Below are positions 1 through 7,722 of a stretch of 11,426 bases of DNA, one piece after another. This DNA comes from SVQP01 sp045652835 (GTDB taxonomy: Bacteria > Bacillota > Clostridia > Oscillospirales > CAG-272): positions 1 to 11,426 of the forward strand of contig JAZOLE010000065.1 of the NCBI GenBank assembly GCA_045652835.1. Reading direction: 5' to 3'. The first letter of the stretch is position 1, and each line of letters starts with the position of its first letter. The position numbers and the translations under genes were made by a program. The notes below the pieces were generated by a model, which saw only the letters and a program-made list of their open reading frames with translations, made no database searches and was not told the origin of the DNA.

Positions 1-1375
1 CTACGATGGTACGCAACGTATGATGCGGAAACTGCAGCGAGCCGCCGTAAACCACGCCCGCATCCGTGATCATCTTGTCAAAGGTCAGATCCAGCATATC
101 CCACGCAATGGGGTCGCTCATATACTTGCGCTTGAGCGCGATCTCATAATACGCAGGCTTGACCAAGCGCGTCGACTCAGACGCCATGACCTCCATGGCA
201 GCACCGATCATCTCAAGCTTATCCTCGGCGGCAGAGACAGGCACACCAAACACCGTGAACTGGTCGTGCATCGCCGTGCCGTAATCCGCCTGCTTCTCAT
301 CGTATTTGGGCATGGGAACAATGCCGTATTGCTGCTCCATATTGCGCACGTCGGGCTGCTCCACGGCGATCAGTCGCAGCGTAGTCATGGCGCTGTGCCC
401 TTCCGAGAACATAAGGCGCATCTCGTCCTGCTCGGTATTGCCTGCCACCTCCTTATAGAGGAAGGTGCCACCGCAATCATAGAACAAGTACAGCAGCTTA
501 TCCACCACGTCCGACATGTGTCCGACGTCCAGCGCCCAGACATATTCGCCCGCCCCATTCTTTTGCAGCATAGGTATATCACACGAGCTCCAATAAGGGT
601 CGGTGCTAAGTCCCGGACAAGAGACGAAGCCGAACAAATCCTCCTCGTCATGCTTTCCGTTACCGTTCAGGTCCTGGTAAAAATCCGCTGCCAGCGAGGC
701 TTGATAGTCCAGCGTCCATTCACCGCTGCCGACCGCATCATACAAATAAGGAACGTTTTTGTTATCAAACAGATCCTTATTGAACATCGTAACAAAAGCA
801 AAGCGGTAGGTAGAGAGCGCGATCATACCCGTGGCGGTATACTGATTCTCGCCATACGAGATCAGCTCGTTGTAGCTCTGCATCCAGTAATCGCGCGAAA
901 GATCGAGGTACTCAAGCTCAGTCAGATCGTAAAAGGTGCCCTTGACTACCGACCCAAGCGTGACGTAGCAGGCAGCTGCGACTAAATCGTAATCCGACGA
1001 ACCCGCCTTGACCACGCGCTCGATCTCGATGATGGGCTTGTTTTCGTCGGGGTCCTCAATGGGCGCGGACACAATGTTGACGTTCAGTCGGTCGCATACC
1101 GCGATATTTCGATTGAAGACGGCATCGTTGACCGGCTCTGAATTAAGCTCGGGAACTGCGATCTCATCCTGCGTCCAACCCTGCTTGGAGCGGCTCAAGA
1201 TCACGATATCCTCACCGTTGAATTTCAGGTCATCGGGGATATCGTCAAGCAACAGCTCCTCGCTCTCCACTTCCGACGAGTCTTGGGTATCCGAGGCGTC
1301 GGGGGCTTCCACACACGCCGCAAGCGTCATTGTCAGCGTGGCAAGCAGCAAAAGCAGCACGACAACACGTTTCAT
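1..1375 (-). CDS. Extracellular solute-binding lipoprotein (ABC importer type), C-terminus outside window
   Basis: 458 codons are visible, open at the left edge. The N-terminus is a lipoprotein signal: MKR, a Val/Leu-rich core, then the lipobox LAAC with the lipidated Cys at residue 21, followed by an acidic linker. The rest resembles the large clostridial substrate-binding proteins that present sugars, oligosaccharides or peptides to ABC importers. Family features include a DxNGNGxxDEED loop at residues 235-246, which looks like an EF-hand calcium site, and a nearby DLFGF segment. The start is ATG at 1375 with GGAGGA at 1382-1387, 7 nt upstream, and a promoter at 1409-1437. It has its own promoter and follows the transglutaminase terminator, so it is probably not part of that operon. 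No permease or ATPase gene is visible, so the substrate cannot be named. The family call is firm; the substrate is unknown. Confidence 0.88.
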   Translation of the reverse strand, partial: MKRVVVLLLLLATLTMTLAACVEAPDASDTQDSSEVESEELLLDDIPDDLKFNGEDIVILSRSKQGWTQDEIAVPELNSEPVNDAVFNRNIAVCDRLNVNIVSAPIEDPDENKPIIEIERVVKAGSSDYDLVAAACYVTLGSVVKGTFYDLTELEYLDLSRDYWMQSYNELISYGENQYTATGMIALSTYRFAFVTMFNKDLFDNKNVPYLYDAVGSGEWTLDYQASLAADFYQDLNGNGKHDEEDLFGFVSCPGLSTDPYWSSCDIPMLQKNGAGEYVWALDVGHMSDVVDKLLYLFYDCGGTFLYKEVAGNTEQDEMRLMFSEGHSAMTTLRLIAVEQPDVRNMEQQYGIVPMPKYDEKQADYGTAMHDQFTVFGVPVSAAEDKLEMIGAAMEVMASESTRLVKPAYYEIALKRKYMSDPIAWDMLDLTFDKMITDAGVVYGGSLQFPHHTLRTIV

Positions 1376-1408
1376 AAAAATTCCTCCGCATTGTTTTCTT
1401 TATTATTC

Positions 1409-1437
1409 AGTATAACATACAAAAATGGCAATGTCAA
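1409..1437 (-). promoter_or_regulatory. Sigma-70-type promoter of the solute-binding lipoprotein gene
   Basis: On the minus strand, -35 TTGACA (1432-1437) and -10 TATACT (1409-1414) are separated by exactly 17 bp. The -10 ends 33 bp upstream of the ATG at 1375, leaving room for a short leader that carries the GGAGGA ribosome site. The -35 begins just after the T-tract of the preceding operon's terminator. Confidence 0.85.
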
Positions 1438-1440
1438 GGA

Positions 1441-1477
1441 AAATCAAAGAGGGCAGAGGAAATCTTCCTCTGCCCTC
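1441..1477 (-). terminator. Intrinsic terminator of the moxR-DUF58-transglutaminase operon
   Basis: A perfect 13-bp inverted repeat (1449-1461 with 1465-1477) encloses a 3-nt loop. Read on the minus strand, the stem is followed by TTTGATTTT. It starts 8 bp after the transglutaminase stop codon. The plus-strand side of the stem is followed by G residues instead of T, so it should terminate only minus-strand transcription. Confidence 0.88.
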
Positions 1478-1485
1478 GGGGGGTA

Positions 1486-4400
1486 TTACAGTCTGTTCTT
1501 GATATAACGCAGCACTATGCGTCTGCCAAGGCGTACGCGCTTATGCACGCTTGCGCGCAGGTCGCAATACAATGCAGATACCTGCTTCATTTGCGCAACA
1601 CTCATGCCGTGTCCGAACTCCTCAGCGGCGATTGCATCCATAATCTGTCCCATGCGGTGCGGGCTGACGGGCAGCGGTGCAGGCGCGGGAGCATTGGGAT
1701 CGATCTCCTGCTCAGGATCGGGAGCCTGCTCATACTCGGGAGATCTGCCCAGCAGATCCTCAAGGTCTATGGCAATTCTCTGTGCGTATTCATCCTTGAA
1801 CTCACCCGGCTCGGGAGAGAGTCCGTAGATATCCAGCAGATTGTGCAGCGCATCGATCACGGTAAAGCTGAGCTCTCTGCGATCGTCCTCGCTGGTGTTC
1901 TGTCCGAAATGCTCGGAAAGCACGGTTTCGGCTGCGCTGTCGCGCTTGAACTGCGCACTTGCGGCGCGGTTCTTCAGATGCACCAGTACAGCAATCACAG
2001 CTGCTGCAACCGCAGCGACCGATACGAATACGATCGACGCGATAATGGTTCTGCGGCGCTGCTCTGCTTCTGCAAGTGCTTCCTCGTCCAGCTTTTCCTC
2101 TTCCTCTGCCTCGGGATCATACTTATCGATCATATCGTCGATCTGATCCTTGATAGAGGGAGGCGGAGTGGACGAGCTGCTATCATCATTCGGGTTGCTC
2201 TGCGCACCGCCGTACATACCCTCGTAGTATGCGGGTGTGCACTCGTACTGTACCCAGCCGATGCCGTCAAAGAATACCTCGATCCAAGCGTGTGCCTCGT
2301 AGTCATGCACATAGGTGGCAAATCTGCCCACGCTGTTCTTTTCGTGGTTAGAGCCGAAATCGCAAGCAATATAGCCCTCGACGTATCTTGTGGGAATGCC
2401 GTACTCACGCAAGATCAGCGCAGCTGCGGATGCAAACTGCACGCAATAGCCCTCCTGCGTGTTGGTCAGGAAGTTCTCTACACCGTCCAGCGAATCGTCA
2501 ACCAGATCAAGATTTGGGGTCAGCGTATACGAGCAGCCCTTTTCATCAATGATGTAGTCAATCACCGCTCTGACAAGGTCGTTACGATGCAGCACGGCCG
2601 CATCAAAGGTAGCGTTCGGCAGAGCCGCTGCGGTAAAGTCATAAGGATGCTCTATCGTTTCGTAAATAGGCGCATCGTATGCTTCTTCATCCACCACGGT
2701 AACGATGGTATAAACCAATCCTGCCCATACCATTTCCTCGGTCAGTGCGTCAACGGGAACGTACTCCACGCTCTCAACGCCGTTCTCGTCCACGATGATC
2801 TGCTCGGTAAAATACGCTTCGGGTGTAGACCAGTCAATATCCGAAACGGTCTCAACCTTGCGGTATTCCTCGTGCGTAACGGCTTCAATATGCTCGGTGC
2901 CGATCTGCACCTTTTCCTTGAAGGTAGCGTTTTGGAAGATCTCGTCAGCAAGATCGGCAATGATCTGACTGCCGCTCTTATCGGTATAGTACTTATAAAC
3001 GTAATCGGTATAGTTGGTATGCTCTTCCTGGTTTTTCAGCGTACCGCCGAACAGCACGCGCGCGATCTCGGTGCGGTCATCCTCGCTGCCCGAAATATAG
3101 CGGTGCAAGAGAGACTCGGTGTTCTCGGTGGTGACGCTCTTGACGCGGAAGTTGCTATCCAGCTCGATGCGGTACTCGTTTTCCGCGCCGTCGCGCAGCA
3201 CAAGCAGCTTATCATCAGAGGAATAGTGAACGTCCTCGTTTCTGTGAATAAAGGTTGCAATGACGTTAGTGCCCTTGCGGTAGGTAACCGTGGTAACGCC
3301 CTTTTCGGGTACGTCCTTTTCCACCTTAGCAACGTAATTGGTCTTGACGTCCTGTCCGTAGGACAGCTGCTCTACCTTATAAGAGCTGAACGCCAGAATC
3401 AGCTCCTTTTGCAGATTGTAGTCCGCAATATCGGTGCCGAGAATGTCAATCCAATCCTTATCGGTCTTGATGGGAGCAAAGGTAAGCGCACTGTATTTGG
3501 TGCCTGCCTTGGTAAAGTCGCGTCCGGTCAGAATGCCGTCATAGTAGTTAACAAAGCTGTGCTCGCTCTTTTCGGCATTGCCGTAGCCGTACAGCCCACG
3601 GCTCTGATCAAACACGCTGGGCAGGTACAAAAGCGAATCATAGCTGTTGACGCGGCGCATATGCACCGTCATGGCAACAAAGCCGTAGTCCGCATACTTG
3701 TGATACTTCTTTACAAAATCGTAGCTTGGGTCAAAGATCTGCAGGTCGGGATGCTGCAACCAATAGAAATCGTAAAACATTTGATCCGAGGGGTGCTCGT
3801 CAATGTCCCACAGGTCGCGGTACGCGTCAAACGCACCGGGATTTTCCTCGTCATCCGAGCTGCCCGCGGGATACCATGCGCCATCGTGATACTCCACGCC
3901 GATCCAGCCGCGCAGATACAGGTTTGCTGCGTACTGCGACTCAATATAGAAGATCTGCGTGCCATCAAACTGCACGTGCTCCAGCTGGGTGGAATGCGGC
4001 TTGAAATTCTCCTGATCCAGCTCGTATTCCAGCTCGTCAAGTCTCTCGTCGTCACCCATGAGTGCTGCGGTCACGTACGCACGTGCATACGCGATCTTTT
4101 CGTCCAGCACCTTAATGATCATGTGCTTCTTGATGCTCAGCGCAGGGATAATAACGATCAAAAGACAGACCGCCAGCATCATGGCTGCGGCAAAGCCGCC
4201 CATGGCACTTCTTGCGCTGTCGGTCTCGCGCTCATACTTACGCGCAGCGAGCACCTGCTTTTTGATTTCCTTTTTATGCAGCTTTTGCTGCTTTTTCTGC
4301 AGCTTTAACTGCTTTTTCTCCTGCTCGGTCAGGCGCTGCTTTTTGGGCTTTGCCTTTTTCTGCGGCTTTGCAAGGTAATCCGAGATCTCCTGATCCACCG

Positions 4401-5322
4401 TCTTGCCCTTGCGCTTTTGCTGCTTTTTGGCAGCCTTTGCAAGCTTTTTCTGCTGCTTCTTCTCTGCCTTTTCGCGCTTCTTTTGCAGGTATTCCTCGGG
4501 GTATTCGGGCTTGTCCTGCTCCACGAACAGCTGCATCTTGGTGTCATACTGATCTGCATTGACGCGGCGGCGGAACATTTTGTCGTACGCCCACATGACA
4601 AGCACAGCGGCGACCGATGCGATCAGCACGCCTGCGCCAAGTCCGCTGGAGGCTACGTTGAACACGCAAACCGGCACAACGAACAGCAAAATTGCCACGG
4701 TAGGCAACACGGGACGCGTACGCTTGGCAAGCAGCGGCACAAAAATTGCCGACAGCACAAGCGCCATGACCAGCATGCCGTCCGCACCGTGGGCAGTCAG
4801 CTTTTCCAGATAGTAAGCCGCCAGCGAGTCACCCGACGTCAGATTGGGAACATCGATACCGATGTTGGTCAGGTACATGGTGAACTTAGACAGGTACAAG
4901 CGGCACAAAAATCCGTTATACAGCGCCAGCACGCCCTGCACGACGTTGGGAGACAGCAAGGCAAAGCCCGCAGCCCCCAGCGCCACACCGCCAAGGGCGG
5001 TAAAGCGGTTATAGAACAAAAGTCCGAATACTGCGGTGGCAAACGCGGCAAGCAGCAGCATTTTGCCCTCGCTTACACATACTCCAAAGTCATACGACCC
5101 CGTAAAGCCGCCGCCAAAGAACATCATCAGCGCCCACGTCAGGCACATGACCACAAAGAGACGGCAGATATAGCCGAATACGCGCGTGCCAAGTCCCCTG
5201 CCCGCCTGGTCGGGCGGACAGATCAGAGGGCGTTGATGCTCGGGGATGAGCTCCGCCTGCTTTTTCTGTTTTTTCTGCCCGGGCTGCTTTTGCGCCTTTA
5301 CTTTTTTCTCTTTTTTCGCCAC
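1486..5322 (-). CDS. Membrane-anchored transglutaminase-like protein (TgpA type) with DUF4129-like C-terminus
   Basis: About 1278 residues. A Lys/Gln-rich N-terminus is followed by six likely membrane helices (about 50-69, 87-104, 108-124, 182-198, 205-222, 228-245), a cytoplasmic lysine-rich loop (about 250-370), a seventh helix (375-396), a roughly 690-residue outer region, an eighth helix (1092-1114) and a cytoplasmic tail resembling DUF4129. The transglutaminase core lies at the end of the outer region: GYCVQFASA with catalytic Cys960, DYEAHAWIEV with His1011, and WVQYECTP with Glu1027 where Asp is usual. Such domains are cysteine-dependent peptide hydrolases or cross-linkers; the substrate here is unknown. 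I chose GTG at 5322 because GGGGAGG lies 8 nt upstream. A GTG at 5331 would add three residues but touches that ribosome site. It is the last gene of the operon, 5 bp after the DUF58 stop, so translational coupling is likely. Confidence 0.9.
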   Translation of the reverse strand: MAKKEKKVKAQKQPGQKKQKKQAELIPEHQRPLICPPDQAGRGLGTRVFGYICRLFVVMCLTWALMMFFGGGFTGSYDFGVCVSEGKMLLLAAFATAVFGLLFYNRFTALGGVALGAAGFALLSPNVVQGVLALYNGFLCRLYLSKFTMYLTNIGIDVPNLTSGDSLAAYYLEKLTAHGADGMLVMALVLSAIFVPLLAKRTRPVLPTVAILLFVVPVCVFNVASSGLGAGVLIASVAAVLVMWAYDKMFRRRVNADQYDTKMQLFVEQDKPEYPEEYLQKKREKAEKKQQKKLAKAAKKQQKRKGKTVDQEISDYLAKPQKKAKPKKQRLTEQEKKQLKLQKKQQKLHKKEIKKQVLAARKYERETDSARSAMGGFAAAMMLAVCLLIVIIPALSIKKHMIIKVLDEKIAYARAYVTAALMGDDERLDELEYELDQENFKPHSTQLEHVQFDGTQIFYIESQYAANLYLRGWIGVEYHDGAWYPAGSSDDEENPGAFDAYRDLWDIDEHPSDQMFYDFYWLQHPDLQIFDPSYDFVKKYHKYADYGFVAMTVHMRRVNSYDSLLYLPSVFDQSRGLYGYGNAEKSEHSFVNYYDGILTGRDFTKAGTKYSALTFAPIKTDKDWIDILGTDIADYNLQKELILAFSSYKVEQLSYGQDVKTNYVAKVEKDVPEKGVTTVTYRKGTNVIATFIHRNEDVHYSSDDKLLVLRDGAENEYRIELDSNFRVKSVTTENTESLLHRYISGSEDDRTEIARVLFGGTLKNQEEHTNYTDYVYKYYTDKSGSQIIADLADEIFQNATFKEKVQIGTEHIEAVTHEEYRKVETVSDIDWSTPEAYFTEQIIVDENGVESVEYVPVDALTEEMVWAGLVYTIVTVVDEEAYDAPIYETIEHPYDFTAAALPNATFDAAVLHRNDLVRAVIDYIIDEKGCSYTLTPNLDLVDDSLDGVENFLTNTQEGYCVQFASAAALILREYGIPTRYVEGYIACDFGSNHEKNSVGRFATYVHDYEAHAWIEVFFDGIGWVQYECTPAYYEGMYGGAQSNPNDDSSSSTPPPSIKDQIDDMIDKYDPEAEEEEKLDEEALAEAEQRRRTIIASIVFVSVAAVAAAVIAVLVHLKNRAASAQFKRDSAAETVLSEHFGQNTSEDDRRELSFTVIDALHNLLDIYGLSPEPGEFKDEYAQRIAIDLEDLLGRSPEYEQAPDPEQEIDPNAPAPAPLPVSPHRMGQIMDAIAAEEFGHGMSVAQMKQVSALYCDLRASVHKRVRLGRRIVLRYIKNRL

Positions 5323-5327
5323 GGTGC

Positions 5328-7706
5328 TCACCTCCCCTCATTTTGCTCGGGCAATCTGCCCTCTACCAGCACAAGGCCGTTTTCGGCGAGCTGCCCACGG
5401 CAGCCCTCGATATAGCGCAATCTCTGCGCGCGGTTTGCAAATCTCTCCTCGGGGTTATACAGCATGACCTGCGACGAGCCAAAGGTAGCGCCCTCGGTCA
5501 TGCCGGGGATTGAGCACAGTGCGCTGACCGACGCGCGGTCGATCGCGCCCGTGACAAAGATCTGCTTGGTGCTCTGCGTCTCTGCCGCCATGGCGCACAG
5601 TCTTGCCACGGTATCCTCGGGAGCACAGAGGGGAGCTGTGGCAAACTCACGGAGGATCAGCTCAAAATCCTCCTTGCCGTGCAGCGTGACGCAATACGCG
5701 CCCGCCTCGCTGCGGCGGTCAAACCACATCAGATTGACGATCTTACCGTTACGGAACTCCTCCAACAGCACGGCAACCGTCAGCTCGACCACGCCGTCTG
5801 CCAGATATTCGTTCATATCCTCATAGTAGACGTCCTTGGCAAGCAGATGCTCCTCCTGCCGCTCGGGCAGCGCATCCATACGTGCCTGCTCGGCAGCTGC
5901 ACGCAGCTCCTCGCGCATGGCGTCCTTTTGCTCGCGGGTCAGCTTGATGCCCTGATCCTTTGCAGCGGCAACGGCGCTCTTGATCTTGCGCTTCTCCGCT
6001 TTTCTTTGCGCCTTTTCCTGCTTGCGGGTCAGCTCCTCAAGCGTCACGGGCTTGGGAGGGGTATCCGGGAAGGTACGTGCCAGATCACAGTATACGTTGG
6101 TAATATTGGCAGTACCCGTATTGTATTCCTTGACGATCATCTGCTCGCTCTTGGAGGAAAGTTTCCAGTGAATGCTCCTGAGCGAGTCGCCCATGCGGTA
6201 GTCGCGGATGTCGCTGACCTCCAGACGGTCGTACGAGATGGGCGAGCGTACCGTTCTTGCCACACTGTCCGAGATGGCTTGTGCAGCCGCCTCGTCCAGA
6301 TTGAGCTTTCTGGGCAGAACGTAGACCTGGTTGTAATTCTCCACGTCCACGCGCACGTGCATCAAACGGAAGAAATCATATACGTAAAAGCACTTCACGC
6401 TTATATCGTACGTACCGCGGAAGCGGAAACGCACCTCGTTGCCCACGTCGTAGCTGGAGAAGGGCGCAAGCGCCAGACGCACGGTACGCATGGTGCAGCG
6501 CACGCTGTTTGCCTGCGGCAGCCACATCTGCGCTTCGACAAAGGGATAGGCGAATATGGAATTGTTATTGACGCGGAAATGATATTCGTACGGCTGATGC
6601 TTTTCCACGGTGGCTGCATCGGTCATCATGTACACGCTCAAAGACATTTTTGCAGTCAGCATGTAAAGGAACAACACGGGCAGCAAGAACACGAGGAAAA
6701 TGAAAAGGATATGCGAGAACGCGTTGTTAAGCGCCTGCGTAAAGATCAGCGCCGCGCCCAAGATTGCAAGATACCACCAAAAATTCCCCGTCAGCGCGAC
6801 CGTCGCGCCTCTCTTGCCCATGCCCTTGCCGCGCTTGTACGCCTCTCTCTCCTTTTTGGTGGAGGGCAGGCGGATCTTGGACGCCAGGGCAACCGTGGTC
6901 TCGTTGATAAAGATCTCTTTGATAGTCTTTTCTCTTGCATCGACCTCGCGCCTTTTGTAATAAATGCGGTACAGTACGATCAGCGTGCCCAGCAAAAGCA
7001 GCGATGCGATGAGCACGAAGGGCGTGACGTATCTGACCGTGATACCGTCCTCCACGTACTTCTCTACCCCGCGCAGACGGGAGGAAAGTCCCGCACCCGC
7101 AAGCATGCAGAGCAAGGAGGCAAGCGCGTCAAGTCCTGCCACGATGGCAGCCCACAGCGTCATATGACCCACGCTCTTGGGGCCGAAGCGCAGCAAATTA
7201 AAGCCTACGACCAATGCGTAGAGCAGAGTGCAGATCAGCGCGCCAAAATACAGCACGCCTGCCACCTGCAACGCAAGCGACGCACCCAAAATATTTTCCT
7301 CGGACAGCTTGAACAGGTCAAGATACACCTCAATGCCCTCGGGCTGTGTGCCGAAGAAATATGAAAATAGTCCCAAGCCGCTCGCATGCAGGTCCAACAC
7401 GTCGGGGACCGTGATGCGAATGGCATCCAGGCAGACAAAAACGATCTGGCAGACAAGCATTACGCCCGAAAGTGCCCAAAGCAAAATGCGGTAAAGCTTG
7501 GCAAGATCCACGGGCTTTGCCTTTTTTGCCTTGACTGTCTTTCGCACGAAGGAGTGTCCGCAGCCGTCACACACCTTGGGGTTAAGCGGCAGGATCTTGC
7601 CGCAATCGGGGCATTTGGTCGCCACCGACGCACCGCAGCTCATGCAGTACGTTCTACCCGCAGGAATGCTTTTGCCGCACCTTGGACAGAGTCTGGTCTG
7701 TTCCAT
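5328..7706 (-). CDS. Double zinc-ribbon, multi-pass membrane protein with DUF58 domain
   Basis: 792 residues. The N-terminus has two zinc ribbons: C7xxC10...C21xxC24 and C32xxC35...C46xxC49. Likely membrane helices follow at about 72-93, 149-170, 183-205, 229-248, 309-327 and 331-350, so both ends should be cytoplasmic. Residues 355-470 look like a beta-rich segment typical of DUF58 proteins. The DUF58 signature RDYRMGDSLRSIHWK is at 501-515, followed by a von Willebrand A-like fold. A charged, helical insertion (about 551-625, rich in Lys, Glu, Gln and Arg) interrupts the region after the signature. DUF58 proteins are regularly encoded next to MoxR ATPases and are thought to be their partners or clients; no enzymatic activity is established. 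The start is ATG at 7706 with AAAGGAG, 7 nt spacing, 16 bp after the moxR stop. The stop overlaps the alternative GTG of the next gene. Confidence 0.9.
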   Translation of the reverse strand: MEQTRLCPRCGKSIPAGRTYCMSCGASVATKCPDCGKILPLNPKVCDGCGHSFVRKTVKAKKAKPVDLAKLYRILLWALSGVMLVCQIVFVCLDAIRITVPDVLDLHASGLGLFSYFFGTQPEGIEVYLDLFKLSEENILGASLALQVAGVLYFGALICTLLYALVVGFNLLRFGPKSVGHMTLWAAIVAGLDALASLLCMLAGAGLSSRLRGVEKYVEDGITVRYVTPFVLIASLLLLGTLIVLYRIYYKRREVDAREKTIKEIFINETTVALASKIRLPSTKKEREAYKRGKGMGKRGATVALTGNFWWYLAILGAALIFTQALNNAFSHILFIFLVFLLPVLFLYMLTAKMSLSVYMMTDAATVEKHQPYEYHFRVNNNSIFAYPFVEAQMWLPQANSVRCTMRTVRLALAPFSSYDVGNEVRFRFRGTYDISVKCFYVYDFFRLMHVRVDVENYNQVYVLPRKLNLDEAAAQAISDSVARTVRSPISYDRLEVSDIRDYRMGDSLRSIHWKLSSKSEQMIVKEYNTGTANITNVYCDLARTFPDTPPKPVTLEELTRKQEKAQRKAEKRKIKSAVAAAKDQGIKLTREQKDAMREELRAAAEQARMDALPERQEEHLLAKDVYYEDMNEYLADGVVELTVAVLLEEFRNGKIVNLMWFDRRSEAGAYCVTLHGKEDFELILREFATAPLCAPEDTVARLCAMAAETQSTKQIFVTGAIDRASVSALCSIPGMTEGATFGSSQVMLYNPEERFANRAQRLRYIEGCRGQLAENGLVLVEGRLPEQNEGR
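5331..5337 (-). promoter_or_regulatory. Ribosome binding site that decides the transglutaminase start
   Basis: GGGGAGG on the minus strand lies inside the last codons of the DUF58 gene. It is 8 nt from GTG at 5322 but directly abuts and overlaps the alternative GTG at 5331. The spacing favours 5322. Confidence 0.7.
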
Positions 7707-7722
7707 GCGCTCTCTCCTTTAC

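Noticed and set aside
20..985. 321-codon plus-strand open frame
   Set aside because: It lies opposite the lipoprotein gene, which has a promoter, ribosome site, signal peptide and family motifs.
1543..4308. 921-codon open frame on the plus strand, opposite the transglutaminase gene
   Set aside because: It has no ribosome site. It mirrors the codon bias of the real minus-strand gene and its product is an unstructured mix rich in His, Arg and hydrophobics with no recognisable domain. The minus strand has catalytic motifs, so this is a shadow.
5679..7364. 561-codon plus-strand open frame opposite the DUF58 gene
   Set aside because: Same shadow effect; the product is rich in His, Gln and Arg with no motif, while the opposite strand has zinc ribbons, helices and the DUF58 signature.
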